Shown here: positions 47,903 to 59,208 of the stretch, one piece after another
Layout of the letters: every line of letters starts with the position of its first letter
Numbering within the stretch: position 1 is the stretch's first letter
Assembly (NCBI GenBank): GCA_022497155.1
Contig: MU385776.1
Span: 1-64,000 of the forward strand
Length of the DNA: 64,000 nt
Reading direction: 5' to 3'
Source: Whalleya microplaca
Taxonomy: Eukaryota > Ascomycota > Sordariomycetes > Xylariales > Xylariaceae
Translations under genes and position numbers: made by a program
The notes under the pieces: model-generated
What the model was told of the DNA's origin: nothing
What the model saw: only the letters and a program-made list of their open reading frames with translations
Databases searched by the model: none

Positions 47903-50768
47903 ATGTCTGTGGGGAAGGGGTTTACGAGCAAGACTTTACGATGGTTTGGAGAGAAAGCGCTTTTGAAATTTTTAAGTCTAAAAGATACCTGGTTCGCATA
48001 TAGAGAAGGGTGCAACATTGCACATGTCACGATCTAGTATAGAGAATCTAAATTTTGTATACCAGTGCCTCCTTTGATATTTTGCTTTACCCCCTCAACA
48101 GTGAAGCTATGAATTAAGATTTAAGATTCTCACATGCTCATGAGCCTACATAATAAATAATCTGCATCTCGGTACAGTCAATTGGTTCCCGACAAAATGA
48201 CTAGTCCAGATCCTAGACCGAAGCAATATACTAGAACCGGGTCATGTGTGTATGCGGCTGAATGTCAAGGGAAGAGTGTTAAGGGATAATCCCAGACAAC
48301 GACTATATGCCGTGCTTACCTGTGCTTACTGCATATATTGATATCCACGCATATTCTACGGCCGAATTCCACAGTCCTAAGTAGAAGGTGGAACGACTCG
48401 GGTAACACAATCATTAAAAACTTAACGTATGTCTAAGTCTAGAATCTTCGTCGCAGTTTCGGCGTGGTATCGAGTTATTATGGTATGATATGATCAAATT
48501 CATCTCCAAGAGTCCGATATCGTCACCCTTCAAGATTTCACAAGTCTCCTTTCCGGTGGCAATAATCGCATACCTACGGTATGCAACATCTACTCGAGAC
48601 TATGGGTTCTACACGTGCATAAGCAGTTCAGCCACAAAACTCTATTGCGACACCACTCAAAATGGAAACCTTCTAGAAGCCCCTTGGGTCTAAACGACAC
48701 GGAAGGAGCCGACTTCCATAAAAGAAAGGTATTTATATCCGTCCATCCAATTCCCTCGATCCTAGCCTGTTTTAAACTCTATCGCTAGGATTTGACTATA
48801 GATAGATCTACGTGGTATTGCAGACGTTGGTGGGCCTTCCAAATTTTCTGAATTCTATAGAGATAAGGAATTCTGGGTATTGATCCTCAACTTCCTGAAG
48901 CGAGTCTATATATATCCTAAATATTGGATTGCCTAGTTGTCGCTCTGTCAATCCAGTCAGGGGTGAATGTCACATGTCAAATTCGAGGGTTCGATCATCT
49001 TCTCGTTCGTAGTAGGTCATAGTCAGTTGAGTCAACAGTGCAAGATATACTAGTGCTCATGAGTGAAGCGCTTATACATTCGTGCATATTGGCTCCCCTT
49101 AGTCAACGCGGATCAAATTCCCATGCCACTCATATATGTGTCAAGGTGTTGTATGCTGAATGTCTTGAGGTGCGTTTTGACTAGCCATAGGACATGCGAG
49201 ACTATCATGATAGTGGCAGTGATAGTATACTAAACGATCACGCAAACTTCTTTGGGTATATATGAAGATGATACTAGATTCTATGACATAGGGAAATAGG
49301 AAGTAAGCAAGGCATGGGCTGCTCCAGAGAGTCTCGATCTACGGTGACTCCAATTCTCAACGCTGTAGGTGCCGTCTTATCCATGAGACTCCTGACAACA
49401 TCTAGTATCCCTTACTTCGAACCTACTGATCCATATCTCAACCCACGAGATCTGTCCCCATGCGCCATTTAGGCATTAAGAGCCCTGAAAAAAATGACAA
49501 TAGAGTCTGAAATTTCGTATCCCGGTGGCTTCATGTCCTCTAGAGAGCTATGTGTAACAAAGGCTGTGATCAGGGCTTGGAATATATCAATTTAGCTAAT
49601 GATTCTTCCTGGCCTCTGAGGGTGCTTGCTGTTCTGAATCTAAGTCTATAGTCGGCGACAGGTCTTATATAGATCTTCTGCCGCAATACGTATTCCTGGT
49701 ACGTATCTTATCTATTGCCGACGTACCCGTCGTTAGGTTGCCATACCTTTTGTTAAATAGTAATATATTCCAACAGTATCGAATAACATCTAACAGCACC
49801 TAATAGATGTACTCGCGTAGCATTCCTGCATCTCGTATAGCTTCCAACAGGTCTTGGCTCCAATCCCGTGTGACACTATGTCTGCTGATGCCAGCACCGT
49901 AATCGCCCCGTCGACATGGATGTATTCTCTTTAGGCCCGATGCTCGCTCATCACTGAACGTAGACTCCCTTTAAAGTTCAATTGTCCAGCATATGATCAT
50001 CCAACGCTGCCTAGTGTTGTCGTGATGTATATAACACGAAGCAAATATGCTATTGTTAGTGTTGTTGTACTTTGCGCCTGAGGACTGGGTATCGAGGCCA
50101 TCCTGATAGCCTCCCCTAGGGTATGAAGATGTACTAGGCTTGGGCTCCAAGTATATTATATACATTTTCGTCTGAGAACTTATTCAACGACGTAGTTTCC
50201 AGTGCTAGCTCATGCTATATCCTCGTGGCCGGTTGAAGGCACCTAATACCCATCTTCACTAGGATGAACCGAGGGCCTGGGGGTCTGTCGTTCCTCCCTG
50301 GAGGGCTCTAGATATACTCGATTTACTGCGTAGATTTGATAATAGTCCACGAGTGTTAACATTACATCTTTGATTAAATATGGCGTGAGATGCAGAAAAG
50401 CTGACTGAGACCCTCATCTGATGCTATACCGATCCAAGCGACCATGATACTACTTAACGTTGCTCTGACAATGTTGCAAACTAGACTTGTAATGTTCATA
50501 TGTTTGCTGCGCTGAGTAACAACATCAAGGGGGAATACTACCCTAAAGCCCCGGAAGAAGAAGAAAAACACCCCTGCTCTCTAAAAGCCGGGAAGAATAG
50601 GAGGAAGACATGGTTGTAGGGATGTATATACTATATTGTATTGGGGAGCAAGGGGGCTCAAATGCAGCATTCTTGAAACCACTTAATGCTTATACTCGAC
50701 GGAACTGCCCAAATAATTAGGTAGGTACTCAAAGTTATTCGTATTCGACTAGCTATTCCAAAGGAAAT
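47903..50768. other. Gene-poor AT-rich spacer
   Basis: 2.9 kb between the permease and the aldo-keto reductase. All frames are broken by stops; the longest are 60-70 codons. No repeats longer than short direct repeats, no transposon remnants that I can recognise. Confidence 0.6.
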
Positions 50769-52253
50769 ATGTCTACACCAATAAGATCATTTTCACTTCA
50801 CGATAATGGAATCAGCATACCGGCGATAGGAATTGGGACCTTCCAGCCAGATGCAGCCGCTCCGGAGACTGTAACACAAGCCGTTCTTGATGCTCTGAGA
50901 GCGGGGTATCGACATATCGACACTGCCTTCATGTATGGCGACGGCACCGTCGAGAGAGCTGTTGGCAAAGCATTGATTGAGTGGGGAGGCTCCCGGAAGG
51001 ACGTGTTTATTACTTCCAAACTGTCAGTATCAGTCCAACACGCTGGCATCGCTTACGTGTTGACGAAACTTCGTCTTTGTAGGGGCAATGCCTACCACAG
51101 GTCTGAAGATGTTGCCGATGCATTGAAACTTACCCTTCAAAACCTTCAGGTAGACTATCGTAAGTGATCTTATGTCTATCACGGTATATATTGGTATAAG
51201 TTACTGAGAATTCTTGATAGTTGATCTGTATTTGATGCACTGTACGGCCGCTTCACCATGCTATGCTATATAGCGACAGTGTATCAACGATCTAACAATA
51301 TAGTCGTACAGACCCTGTTGCCTATCACAAAGAAGGCCACGAACCTAGAGAATGGAAGACACCCAGATTTCCAACGGGGACGGTGAGTTCATGGATCATA
51401 CTGACTGTATGTGGCCTTTCTAACGACGAATGTGGGTGGCCCAGCCTAAGGTCGACTTTGAACTTAGCGCCGACTACAGTCAGACGTGGACAGCAATGGA
51501 GAAGCTCGTCGATATGGGGAAGGTGAAAGTCATAGGTATAGTCCGAGGAATTCCTGATGATAATTAGAGGGTGCCATCGCATGACTGATGCAGCGGCAGG
51601 TATTTCGAACTTCTCCTTGCTGAAGCTTCGCAAGCTTCTGCAAGGGGCTAGAATCAAACCTGCTGTTCACCAAACTGAGATGCATCCGTATGTCGAGACA
51701 ATACCATCTACCTAGTCCCACGCATATATGCCTGCGGCTTACCAAGTTCGGTAGATACTTACCCCAAACCGAGATGCTGGCATTCTGTCGAAGTGAGAAC
51801 ATCTGCGTGACTGCTCATTCACCCTTGGGTGGCCGCCCAGTGCCTGTATCAGCATTGAACAAGGACATTCCAGGACCTCTTCATGATCCAGTAGTCAGTC
51901 ACCCCTAGAAACCTTGCGATCAACTGCAGACATGTGAAGAAACATTTGATTGACTGAAACAGGTCCATGCGATCGCTGAGAAGCACGGCAGGTCACCAGC
52001 CGATATCCTACTCAAATGGGGACTTCAAAGGGGCACCGTCGTGGTTCCGAAGTCATACACGCTCTCTCACATCCAGTCGAACTTGGCTTTATTGGATCAC
52101 ACGGATCTCACGGCCGAGGACATGGAGGCAATCAGTAACCTGAAAGCTCCAGGATCATATGTCCGGTATATGGATCCTTCTCGATACTGGGGGTTTGATA
52201 TCTTTAACGAGGACAGAGATGAACCGGACCCCCAACAGACTAGACAGAGCTAG
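50769..52253 (+). CDS. Aldo-keto reductase (AKR superfamily)
   Basis: NADPH-dependent reductases of the AKR superfamily fold as TIM barrels. Eight exons: 50769-51022, 51083-51159, 51221-51241, 51312-51382, 51445-51535, 51600-51687, 51755-51893 and 51963-52253; introns 60-70 nt; 1032 nt, 343 residues. The catalytic tetrad is complete: Asp51 and Tyr56 in HIDTAFMYG, Lys84 in ITSK and His117 in LYLMHYP. GKVKVIGISNFS, PAVHQTEMHPYLPQ, and the cofactor loop VVVPKSYTLSHIQSNL follow the family. The third exon is only 21 nt and codes the strand that ends at the catalytic His. The residue after that His is Tyr where Trp is most common. The gene stands between a gene-poor spacer and the neurochondrin-like gene, which converges on it. 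The substrate cannot be told; it may be a xylose/glycerol-type reductase or a detoxification enzyme. Confidence 0.9.
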
Positions 52254-52502
52254 GTCTATCATGACAGCTCACTTTCGGGTGCCTGCTAGGATGAGGAAGT
52301 TCCGAGGAGCTCACGAGGATAATTAGACAAGTAGACGTTTGAAACCGTATATCATTGACCAGCATAAACTGAGAACAGGAACCTAAATGCTACTGTGTTT
52401 TATCAAGTGACATGTTCATGGCGCATTAAGATCCCAGGCAATTTCTTACTAACTACATCGAACATGGCCTCCCATCTATCCGCAGAAACCGAGGAAAATG
52501 AC

Positions 52503-54600
52503 CTACGTAGCTAACGCGGCTATCACATCCTCCATCTCCCTCGCAGTGACACTATTCATCCCCGCCCTATCAGCCAACTGCCTCGCGATCCCCTGCACAG
52601 CAGCGGCCGAATGCACGTACCGCCTCCGCGCCCCCGGGTTCGCATTCACCAGCAACGACGTGGCCAGCTGCAAGGCATTAGCCTGGAAATCGAGCAGCGC
52701 CTCTCCGTCTTTCGCGGCGTGCCCCCCCTTATCAACGGGGACGTCGTACGCCGCGACGGCGGTCACGACGCCCATCCAGTCCTCGGGCGTGCTGGTCTCG
52801 CTCTCCACGACGATCTGCAGCACGAGCGCGACGCGGGTTCCCCGGATCACCTCCGCTTGCGGCAGAGACGCGGGCGCGGAGCTCCGGGTTAGGATCCCGA
52901 GCATGTCCGCCGAGAGGATGCGCCACCCTTCGTGCGCGTTGAAGGCCTCGATGCCGTTGGTGGTGCGGAGCACGCCCTCGAGCGCCGCCAGGATGGGGAG
53001 TCTGAAATCCAGCCCGTCGACGGCGCCACCGGGCGGACTGCTGCTGGTGCTGTTTTGGTACAGCTCCATGAACATGTCCATCAGCCCCGCGCCCTCCTTC
53101 CGCAAGGCGTCCCCGTCGTCGTCGCGCAGCCAGAGCGCGAGCGCGCGGATCGCGGACAGGACGAAGGCGTCCGTGGCCGCGCCGTCGTCCTTCGCGTCCC
53201 AGGCCAGCGTCTTGTGGGAGCCGGAGGCGGTGTGGGCGTTGCCCGTGCGCGCCTCGGGGTGCAGTCCCTGGGCCCCGGCCACCGACGCGTCCCAGCGGTC
53301 GCGGAGATACTCCATCGTCACGGAGAGGGTCTCGGCGATGGATTTGCTCAGCTTGAGGACGAGGTCGGGTGGCATTTTGAGCCATAGATCTGTGGACTTC
53401 GTGTCTGCGTTGTCGCTATCTAGCTCCTCCATCCACGCGATGAGTTGGCCGATGAAGGCGGTTAGGATGTCGAGGGCGGATGCGAGGCGTTGTGAGATTC
53501 GGGGGTATTCGGGGTCATTGAGTTTTTCTAACAGTGATGGTAATGTTGCTCGTAGATCGACTAAGATGAGGTTGATGAAGAGGTATGAGAATGGCTTTTC
53601 CGAGTTTTCCTCGTCTAGAAACAGCATCTGAGGGGTCGACTCTGGGTAAAGTAACAATAGTGCACCAGCGCAATTCGTATATGCAGAACGGCTAGCAGGT
53701 GTTGGCCGGTTCGTTGATAGGTTGCGTATGAGTTTTGTGAGTGAACCAAGCCATTTGGGACTTCTTGGTATGAGCTGCGATGTTGTGAGTCTGGGTCCAA
53801 AGTGGGATCTCAGGGGGTAGCATAATTTACATCCTCATCCAAATTTCGTAAAACATGAGATATAAACTCCAGGAGGCTTGTTGCATCTGTGCCGATGAAG
53901 GAGGAGACGAATGACTGAATGGCTTTATCAATTTTATCTCTCATCTCATCTTTTGTAGTTTGATCCTTGAGATCAGAGGTCCCCTTTTCCCATGCCCAGA
54001 TGAATATGGTCAACACGTGCGAATTCTCTGGCGCAATCTCTACTAACGGAGTCCAGTCATCGACTTCGAGATCTGCAAAGACTTTGGCGCCTCCAGGAAC
54101 AGTGACAAGAGTAAGTAATGTCTCTATAATGACTTGAGCTGTCTCCTTAGAACTTCAACAACGTAAGTCAGTTTCTGGACGACGTGGATGAATATGAGTT
54201 CTGCTTACCTATGAAGGACGGCCTTCGCCAACCTCGGTATTCGACCTACTAATCTTGTGTCCTGTCTTGCATCGTCAGGTAATAGGACGGCGAAAGTGTG
54301 AATGACAGCAACGGCCAAGTCAAGCATATCCCTGGCATTTTCCTGTTCTGAACCAGGCTGAGAGCCGCTGCGTAACAGCCGGTCTAGGAATTTTGGCGGG
54401 ATGGAATTCCATAATGAAACAATAACATCTTTCTCATTCTGAAGTTCTGGCGAGTTATCCAGTACAGATTTCAGGAGGGCTAAACCAACAAATCTGGAGG
54501 TGTCGTCCTTGGTCTTGAGAAGTTGCTGGATCTTCTCAATAGATGGGTCATGATTGCTGCCCTGCATATGCAAGGTCGATACGTCTGGATCTTTGCTCAT
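52503..54600 (-). pseudogene. Neurochondrin-like protein, apparent -1 bp frameshift
   Basis: Neurochondrin-family proteins are helical-repeat proteins of poorly known function in fungi. Exon 1 is 54209-54600 (MSKDPDVSTLHMQGSNHD...), intron 54153-54208 (GTAAGC..GAAG), exon 2 runs from 54152 down to the stop at 52503. The frame breaks at the G5 run 53813-53817 (C5 on the coding strand): upstream reads ...EFISHVLRNLDEDVNYATP then stop, while the next frame continues LRSHFGPRLTTSQLIPRSPKWLGSLTKLIRNL... to the natural end. No intron of reasonable size bridges it, because donors and acceptors are out of phase or only about 22 nt apart. One missing C would explain it. The rest of both halves looks intact, so a sequencing/assembly error or a very recent mutation is more likely than an old pseudogene. 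The 3' 850 bp are very GC-rich. Confidence 0.72.
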
Positions 54601-55104
54601 TTGAGACTCGAACCTTTAAGTCTTGTTATTCAGTGTAATGAATTGACTGTAAAGAGTTGGGTGAAACATTCTCTTCATGAAGGCAATATGGTGGCTAATT
54701 GTGAAAGTTTGATATCCATGATTTCAGTCTTCATATGCAAATGCTGCAAATACTTGGTCACAGTCACAAAGTCGTGTTATAGAGCTGGTAACGTCCATGC
54801 ATGTATACGCAGTCACTGTATGCATGTAGGTAATATGTAAGTGCATGTGTTACATAGTACAGCATAATGTACATTAGGGAGGTTCTAGAGCAGGCAGCAG
54901 TCGTCATAGCACTGTTTCTTACCGCTAGCGCTCGCTGCTGTGACTAAACAGTAGTGACACCCCTGCCACCTCCCGCCGATCGCGAGGCCGCAATCCTCCT
55001 CCATCCTCCGTTCAGCAACACAATATGCTTCATCTTCGAAGACTAGATACAAGACGAACATAACAGCAGTTTGCCATGGCAGATAGCACCGCAAAGCCTC
55101 CGTA
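54601..55104. promoter_or_regulatory. Divergent promoter region, neurochondrin-like gene and CLC gene
   Basis: 504 bp between start codons on opposite strands. No specific factor site identified. Confidence 0.5.
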
Positions 55105-58045
55105 ATGGCAAGCAGCAGGAATTACATGAACACACATGAGGAGGGAGGCTCCTCTTCTTCTTCGTCGAGGTCCCCCAACGGCCTGCGACCTGTACACAAC
55201 CACGATGAAAACGAAAACGAAAACGACGAGCTCGATCAATTCTTCGACCCCAACGATGGCGATGTCCTGGGCGACGACCCCTTCGACGACAACGCATTTG
55301 CCGAGCCGATGAGTTTCAAGCGAAAGCAAAAACAGTCCGTCCTTTCGCAACCAGGCCGATTACTTTCCACCTTGACCGGTAACCGGCTGGGATCAGCCTC
55401 GCCGCGGTCACCGCATTCAGGGTCGGGGACAGCGACACCGACGAGATTGCAAGGACTTAATACAGAGCGGAATGAGGGCAGCCAGCATACACCAAGCGGA
55501 CCTAAAGAGGGCGCACCGCTTGATTGGTACGTAGAAGGGCCAGGCAGGAGAGTAGGCTACGAGGATCTGACGGCGATCGACTGGATCTTCGAGTATACGA
55601 AAGAGCGACAACGGTTACGAGTGCTATATTCTAGCGCAACGGGCATAATTGGATATGTACAACAGTTATTGGACTCGAGCCAGATTTGGGTCGTTCTAGT
55701 GCTGACGGGGATTGCTGTCGGAGCATTGGCAGCAGGCATAGACGTGGCTTCGGACTGGTTGGGAGATATAAAGACAGGTTACTGCGCTTCGGGGCGTGAT
55801 GGAGGTGCATTCTACCTTAATAAGCAGTTTTGCTGTTTCGGCTACGATCAAGGAGCCAAGTGCTTGGGATGGAAGCCGTGGGCTGCAGCCCTTGGAATAG
55901 GGTCTGTCGGCGGGAAATGGTTTATAGAGTATTTCTTTTTCCTGCTGCTTTCCGTAAGTCTAGCGCGTATCCTTCTGGAGTCTTATAAGCTAATATTCTG
56001 GGAGGTTACATTTGCACTATGTGCCGGATTCCTCGTTAAGGAGTACGCGATTTATGCCAAGCATAGCGGTATACCCGAAATCAAGACGGTGTTGGGAGGG
56101 TTCGTCATTCGACGCTTCCTGGGGGGTTGGACATTGGTCACGAAGTCATTAGGATTGGTGGGCTTCATTCATACCATCTTGTATTATTATGAGGATTGCT
56201 AACCAAGAAAGTGTCTTGCCGTCGCATCGGGCATGTGGTTGGGAAAGGAAGGTCCTTTGGTACATGTAGCATGCTGTTGTGCAAACCTGTTTATCAAACT
56301 CTTCCCGAACATCAACACTAATGAGGGTGAGTATCATGGTGAGCAGAGAATTAACTACAGCTAACCTTGGAGTAGCGCGGAAACGAGAAGTCCTGTCAGC
56401 CGCAGCTGCATCAGGAATATCCGTTGCATTCGGTTCCCCTATTGGGGGCGTGCTGTTCAGTCTCGAACAGCTTTCCTACTACTTTCCCGACAAAACCATG
56501 TGGCAAAGCTTCGTCTGTGCCATGACAGCGGCTGTCGTATTACAGGCCTTCGACCCGTTCCGGTCTGGCAAGCTAGTATTGTATCAAGTGAAGTTCAGTA
56601 CTGGATGGCATGGCTTCGAAGTTATCCCCTTCGCCTTTCTCGGCATCATAGGGGGTATATATGGCGGACTTTTCATCAAAGCCAACATGCGCGTGGCGCA
56701 GTGGAAGAAATCGACTCCATGGCTACCAGGCCCCTTAACGCAAGTTATCGCCGTAGCTCTCTTGACAGCCCTCATCAACTATCCCAACTTCTACATGCGT
56801 GCACAGTCATCCGAACTCGTATCCTCCCTCTTCACCGACTGTGCCCTGGTGCTCGATGACCCATTCAGCCTCTGTAAGACGGGTGCAGCGACAGCCGGCA
56901 CTATTGTCCTACTGCTTCTCGCCGCCATCCTCGGCTTTTTTCTGGCATCCATCACCTTTGGCTTGCACATCCCAGCAGGTATCATCTTACCCTCCATGGC
57001 TATCGGTGCGCTAACCGGTCGGGCTGTCGGCATCATAATGGAGATTTGGCAGCACAACCACCCTGGCTTCTTTCCCTTTAGCACTTGCGACCCCGGCGCA
57101 CCCTGCGTAACGCCAGGCGTCTACGCCATCATCGGCGCAGCCGCCACCCTCGCGGGCGTCACGCGCATGACGGTCTCGATCGTGGTGATCATGTTCGAGT
57201 TGACGGGGGCGCTGAGCTACGTGCTGCCGATCATGGTGGCGGTGATGCTGTCGAAGTGGGTGGGCGACGCCTTCTCGCGGCGCGGCATCTACGAGAGCTG
57301 GATCCGGTTCAACGAGTACCCGTTCCTGGACTCGGGCGACGAGGGCGGGGCGGGCTCGCAGCACGTGCCCGACATCCCCGCGGGCCAGATCATGACGCGC
57401 ATCGAGGACCTGGTCGTGCTGACGGCGACGGGCCACACGATCGCCAGCCTGCGCGGCGTCCTGGACTCCTGCGACTACCGCGGCTTCCCCGTCGTCTCCG
57501 ACCCCCGCGACGCCGTCCTGCTCGGCTACATCTCGCGCGCCGAGCTCGCCTACAACCTCGCCTCCGCCGTCGCGCCCCCCCGCGAGCTGCCCCCCGAGAC
57601 CGAGACCTTCTTCTCCCACCAGCCCCTCGCCGACCCCCGCTCCACGCTCGACCTGCGCCCCTGGATGGACCAGACCCCCCTCACGCTGCCGAGCCGCTCG
57701 CCGCTGCATTTGGCGGTCTCGTATTTTCAACGTCTGGGCGTTCGGTATGTTTTGTTCAGCGACCGTGGCGTCCTCCAGGGCCTCCTCACCAAGAAGGACT
57801 GCTGGTACGTGCTCAACGGCGCCGAGGAGACGCGGCGCGCGGGCGCGGACCGCGGTGTCGGCGCCGTCGCCGCCGGGCTCGGCGTCCCGGGTTCTGCTGC
57901 GCAGGGTCGTGGGGATGGTGGGGAGGGCGAGGAGGAGCATGGGTTGTTGGATCGGGATAGCGTGGGGGAGATTAGCGCTGCGGAGTCGCCGATTAGAGGT
58001 GACAGTGATGATGAGGATGGGGATAGGAGGAGTGGGATTTTATGA
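55105..58045 (+). CDS. CLC-family voltage-gated chloride channel/transporter (Gef1/CLC-3-like)
   Basis: CLC proteins of this type work in endosomal, Golgi or vacuolar membranes, usually exchanging chloride for protons. Exons 55105-56157, 56212-56326 and 56376-58045 (introns 54 and 49 nt) give 945 residues. A Ser/Asn-rich cytosolic N-terminus (1-150) precedes the membrane part. Ion-pathway motifs: [21 protein letters not shown] with the gating Glu at 364, and [21 protein letters not shown]. Two CBS domains follow (from about [15 protein letters not shown] and from about [20 protein letters not shown]). The residue that aligns with the proton glutamate (second Glu of the LFxxEE motif) is Gln421 in [11 protein letters not shown]. 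The C-terminal tail is acidic and Gly-rich. From 57080 the codons become extremely GC-rich. A second start is possible but 55105 lies well upstream of the conserved core. Confidence 0.93.
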
Positions 58046-59208
58046 TAATAACAGAAGGGGAAGATGGATTGTGTACTTGTGTGTGTGTGAGTGAGTGAGT
58101 GAGAGAGAGAGAGAGAGAGAGAGAGAAGTTAGAAGAAAGAAAGATAGAAAGAGGAATATACAGATATAGGGGTTTAATAGAATGTGGTGCGAATCATACG
58201 CTGAGTGCTGGTGTGGTGATTGAGATTTTGGAAATGTGATATAATACATGTGTTAGACCTCTTCTCTCGACGATGGAGATGTGAAATGGATGGATATATG
58301 ATCCCGGATCCGGAGTACATGGTGAAGCATATCCTTTCACATATATATGCAGGCTGAGGTAGTGAGGCATCGATTCCATCTCAGTAAGTAGACACATACC
58401 AGCTTCTACTGATGGAAATAATGGGATAAAGTAAAACATGAGGATATCACTCAGGGCAGAGCAGCTCTCCAAGTCATATATTCAGCAGATCATTCGAGTG
58501 TTTGTTCAATTACCAGAGGCCGCCGCAACTGACCTCTCCAGCGAGCCTCCCCCCCTTTCTTGCCTAGTATTTACTACATGTACCATAGCACTACACGCGG
58601 CCGTCAAAATCCTCGATATCGTGGCCGCGAAAGCATCATATTAACAAGGGGGCTCGAAATGCAATGTGTGTGTGTGCAATGAACCAACCAATGAACCAAC
58701 CCACCCACCGTCGCCGTCCCCGTCCGACCTTTCTTTTTATCCGTTGCGAAACGATGTAGGGAAATAAAAGACTTGGGGTATATGGCCGGCCTGTGGACGT
58801 GAAGAAACTCCCCTTCCATGCAAAAGTAGTAATAGAATACATCCCGGTAACCCCATCGTATGTGTGTGTGTGTGCCATTATAGACAAGCCGTTTCCTTTC
58901 CTTTCCTTATCTCCATCTATGCACATGCCCCTGGCGTCGTTTGGGACCGTTCGGACGGACATAAGAAGACCACCTCGGAGAAGTCCAGCAACAGGCGAGC
59001 AAGAATTCTTGCATTCGGAGCTTCCTTGCCAGCTGGAAGAGCCCTGCCGAATGCTGTTGCTCTCTAGAGGCCGTCTAATCTCTAGTCTATCAAGCGCGGT
59101 CCCTGTATGATGATTGCTATAATTTGGCCGGGTTGGTTTCCACTGTCTGTCTAATCTGCGTCCTCACCACGTCAGATAGCCAGACAGTTCAACGTTGTTT
59201 ATGCCAGG
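58046..59208. other. Convergent 3' intergenic region with GT/GA microsatellites
   Basis: Spacer between the CLC stop and the stop of the RING gene. It starts with GTGT, GAGT and then (GA)n tracts (58079-58126) in the likely CLC 3' UTR. A further (GT)n is at 58860-58874. No gene seen. Confidence 0.6.
58079..58126 (+). repeat. (GT)n(GAGT)n(GA)n compound microsatellite
   Basis: Short alternating blocks change unit from GT to GAGT to GA without spacers, just after the CLC stop codon. Confidence 0.95.

Noticed and set aside
52498..53631. 377-codon frame on the + strand
   Set aside because: Antisense shadow of the GC-rich part of the neurochondrin-like gene; Ser/Ala/Pro-rich with no domain.
53817..53860. 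A 46-nt intron (GTAAAT..CCAG) to explain the neurochondrin frame break
   Set aside because: It joins to the wrong frame and quickly meets a stop; the frame with the conserved continuation is not reached.
57011..57960. Frames of 309 (-) and 291 (+) codons over the CLC C-terminus
   Set aside because: Both are Arg/Pro/His-rich shadows of the GC-rich CBS-domain coding block.
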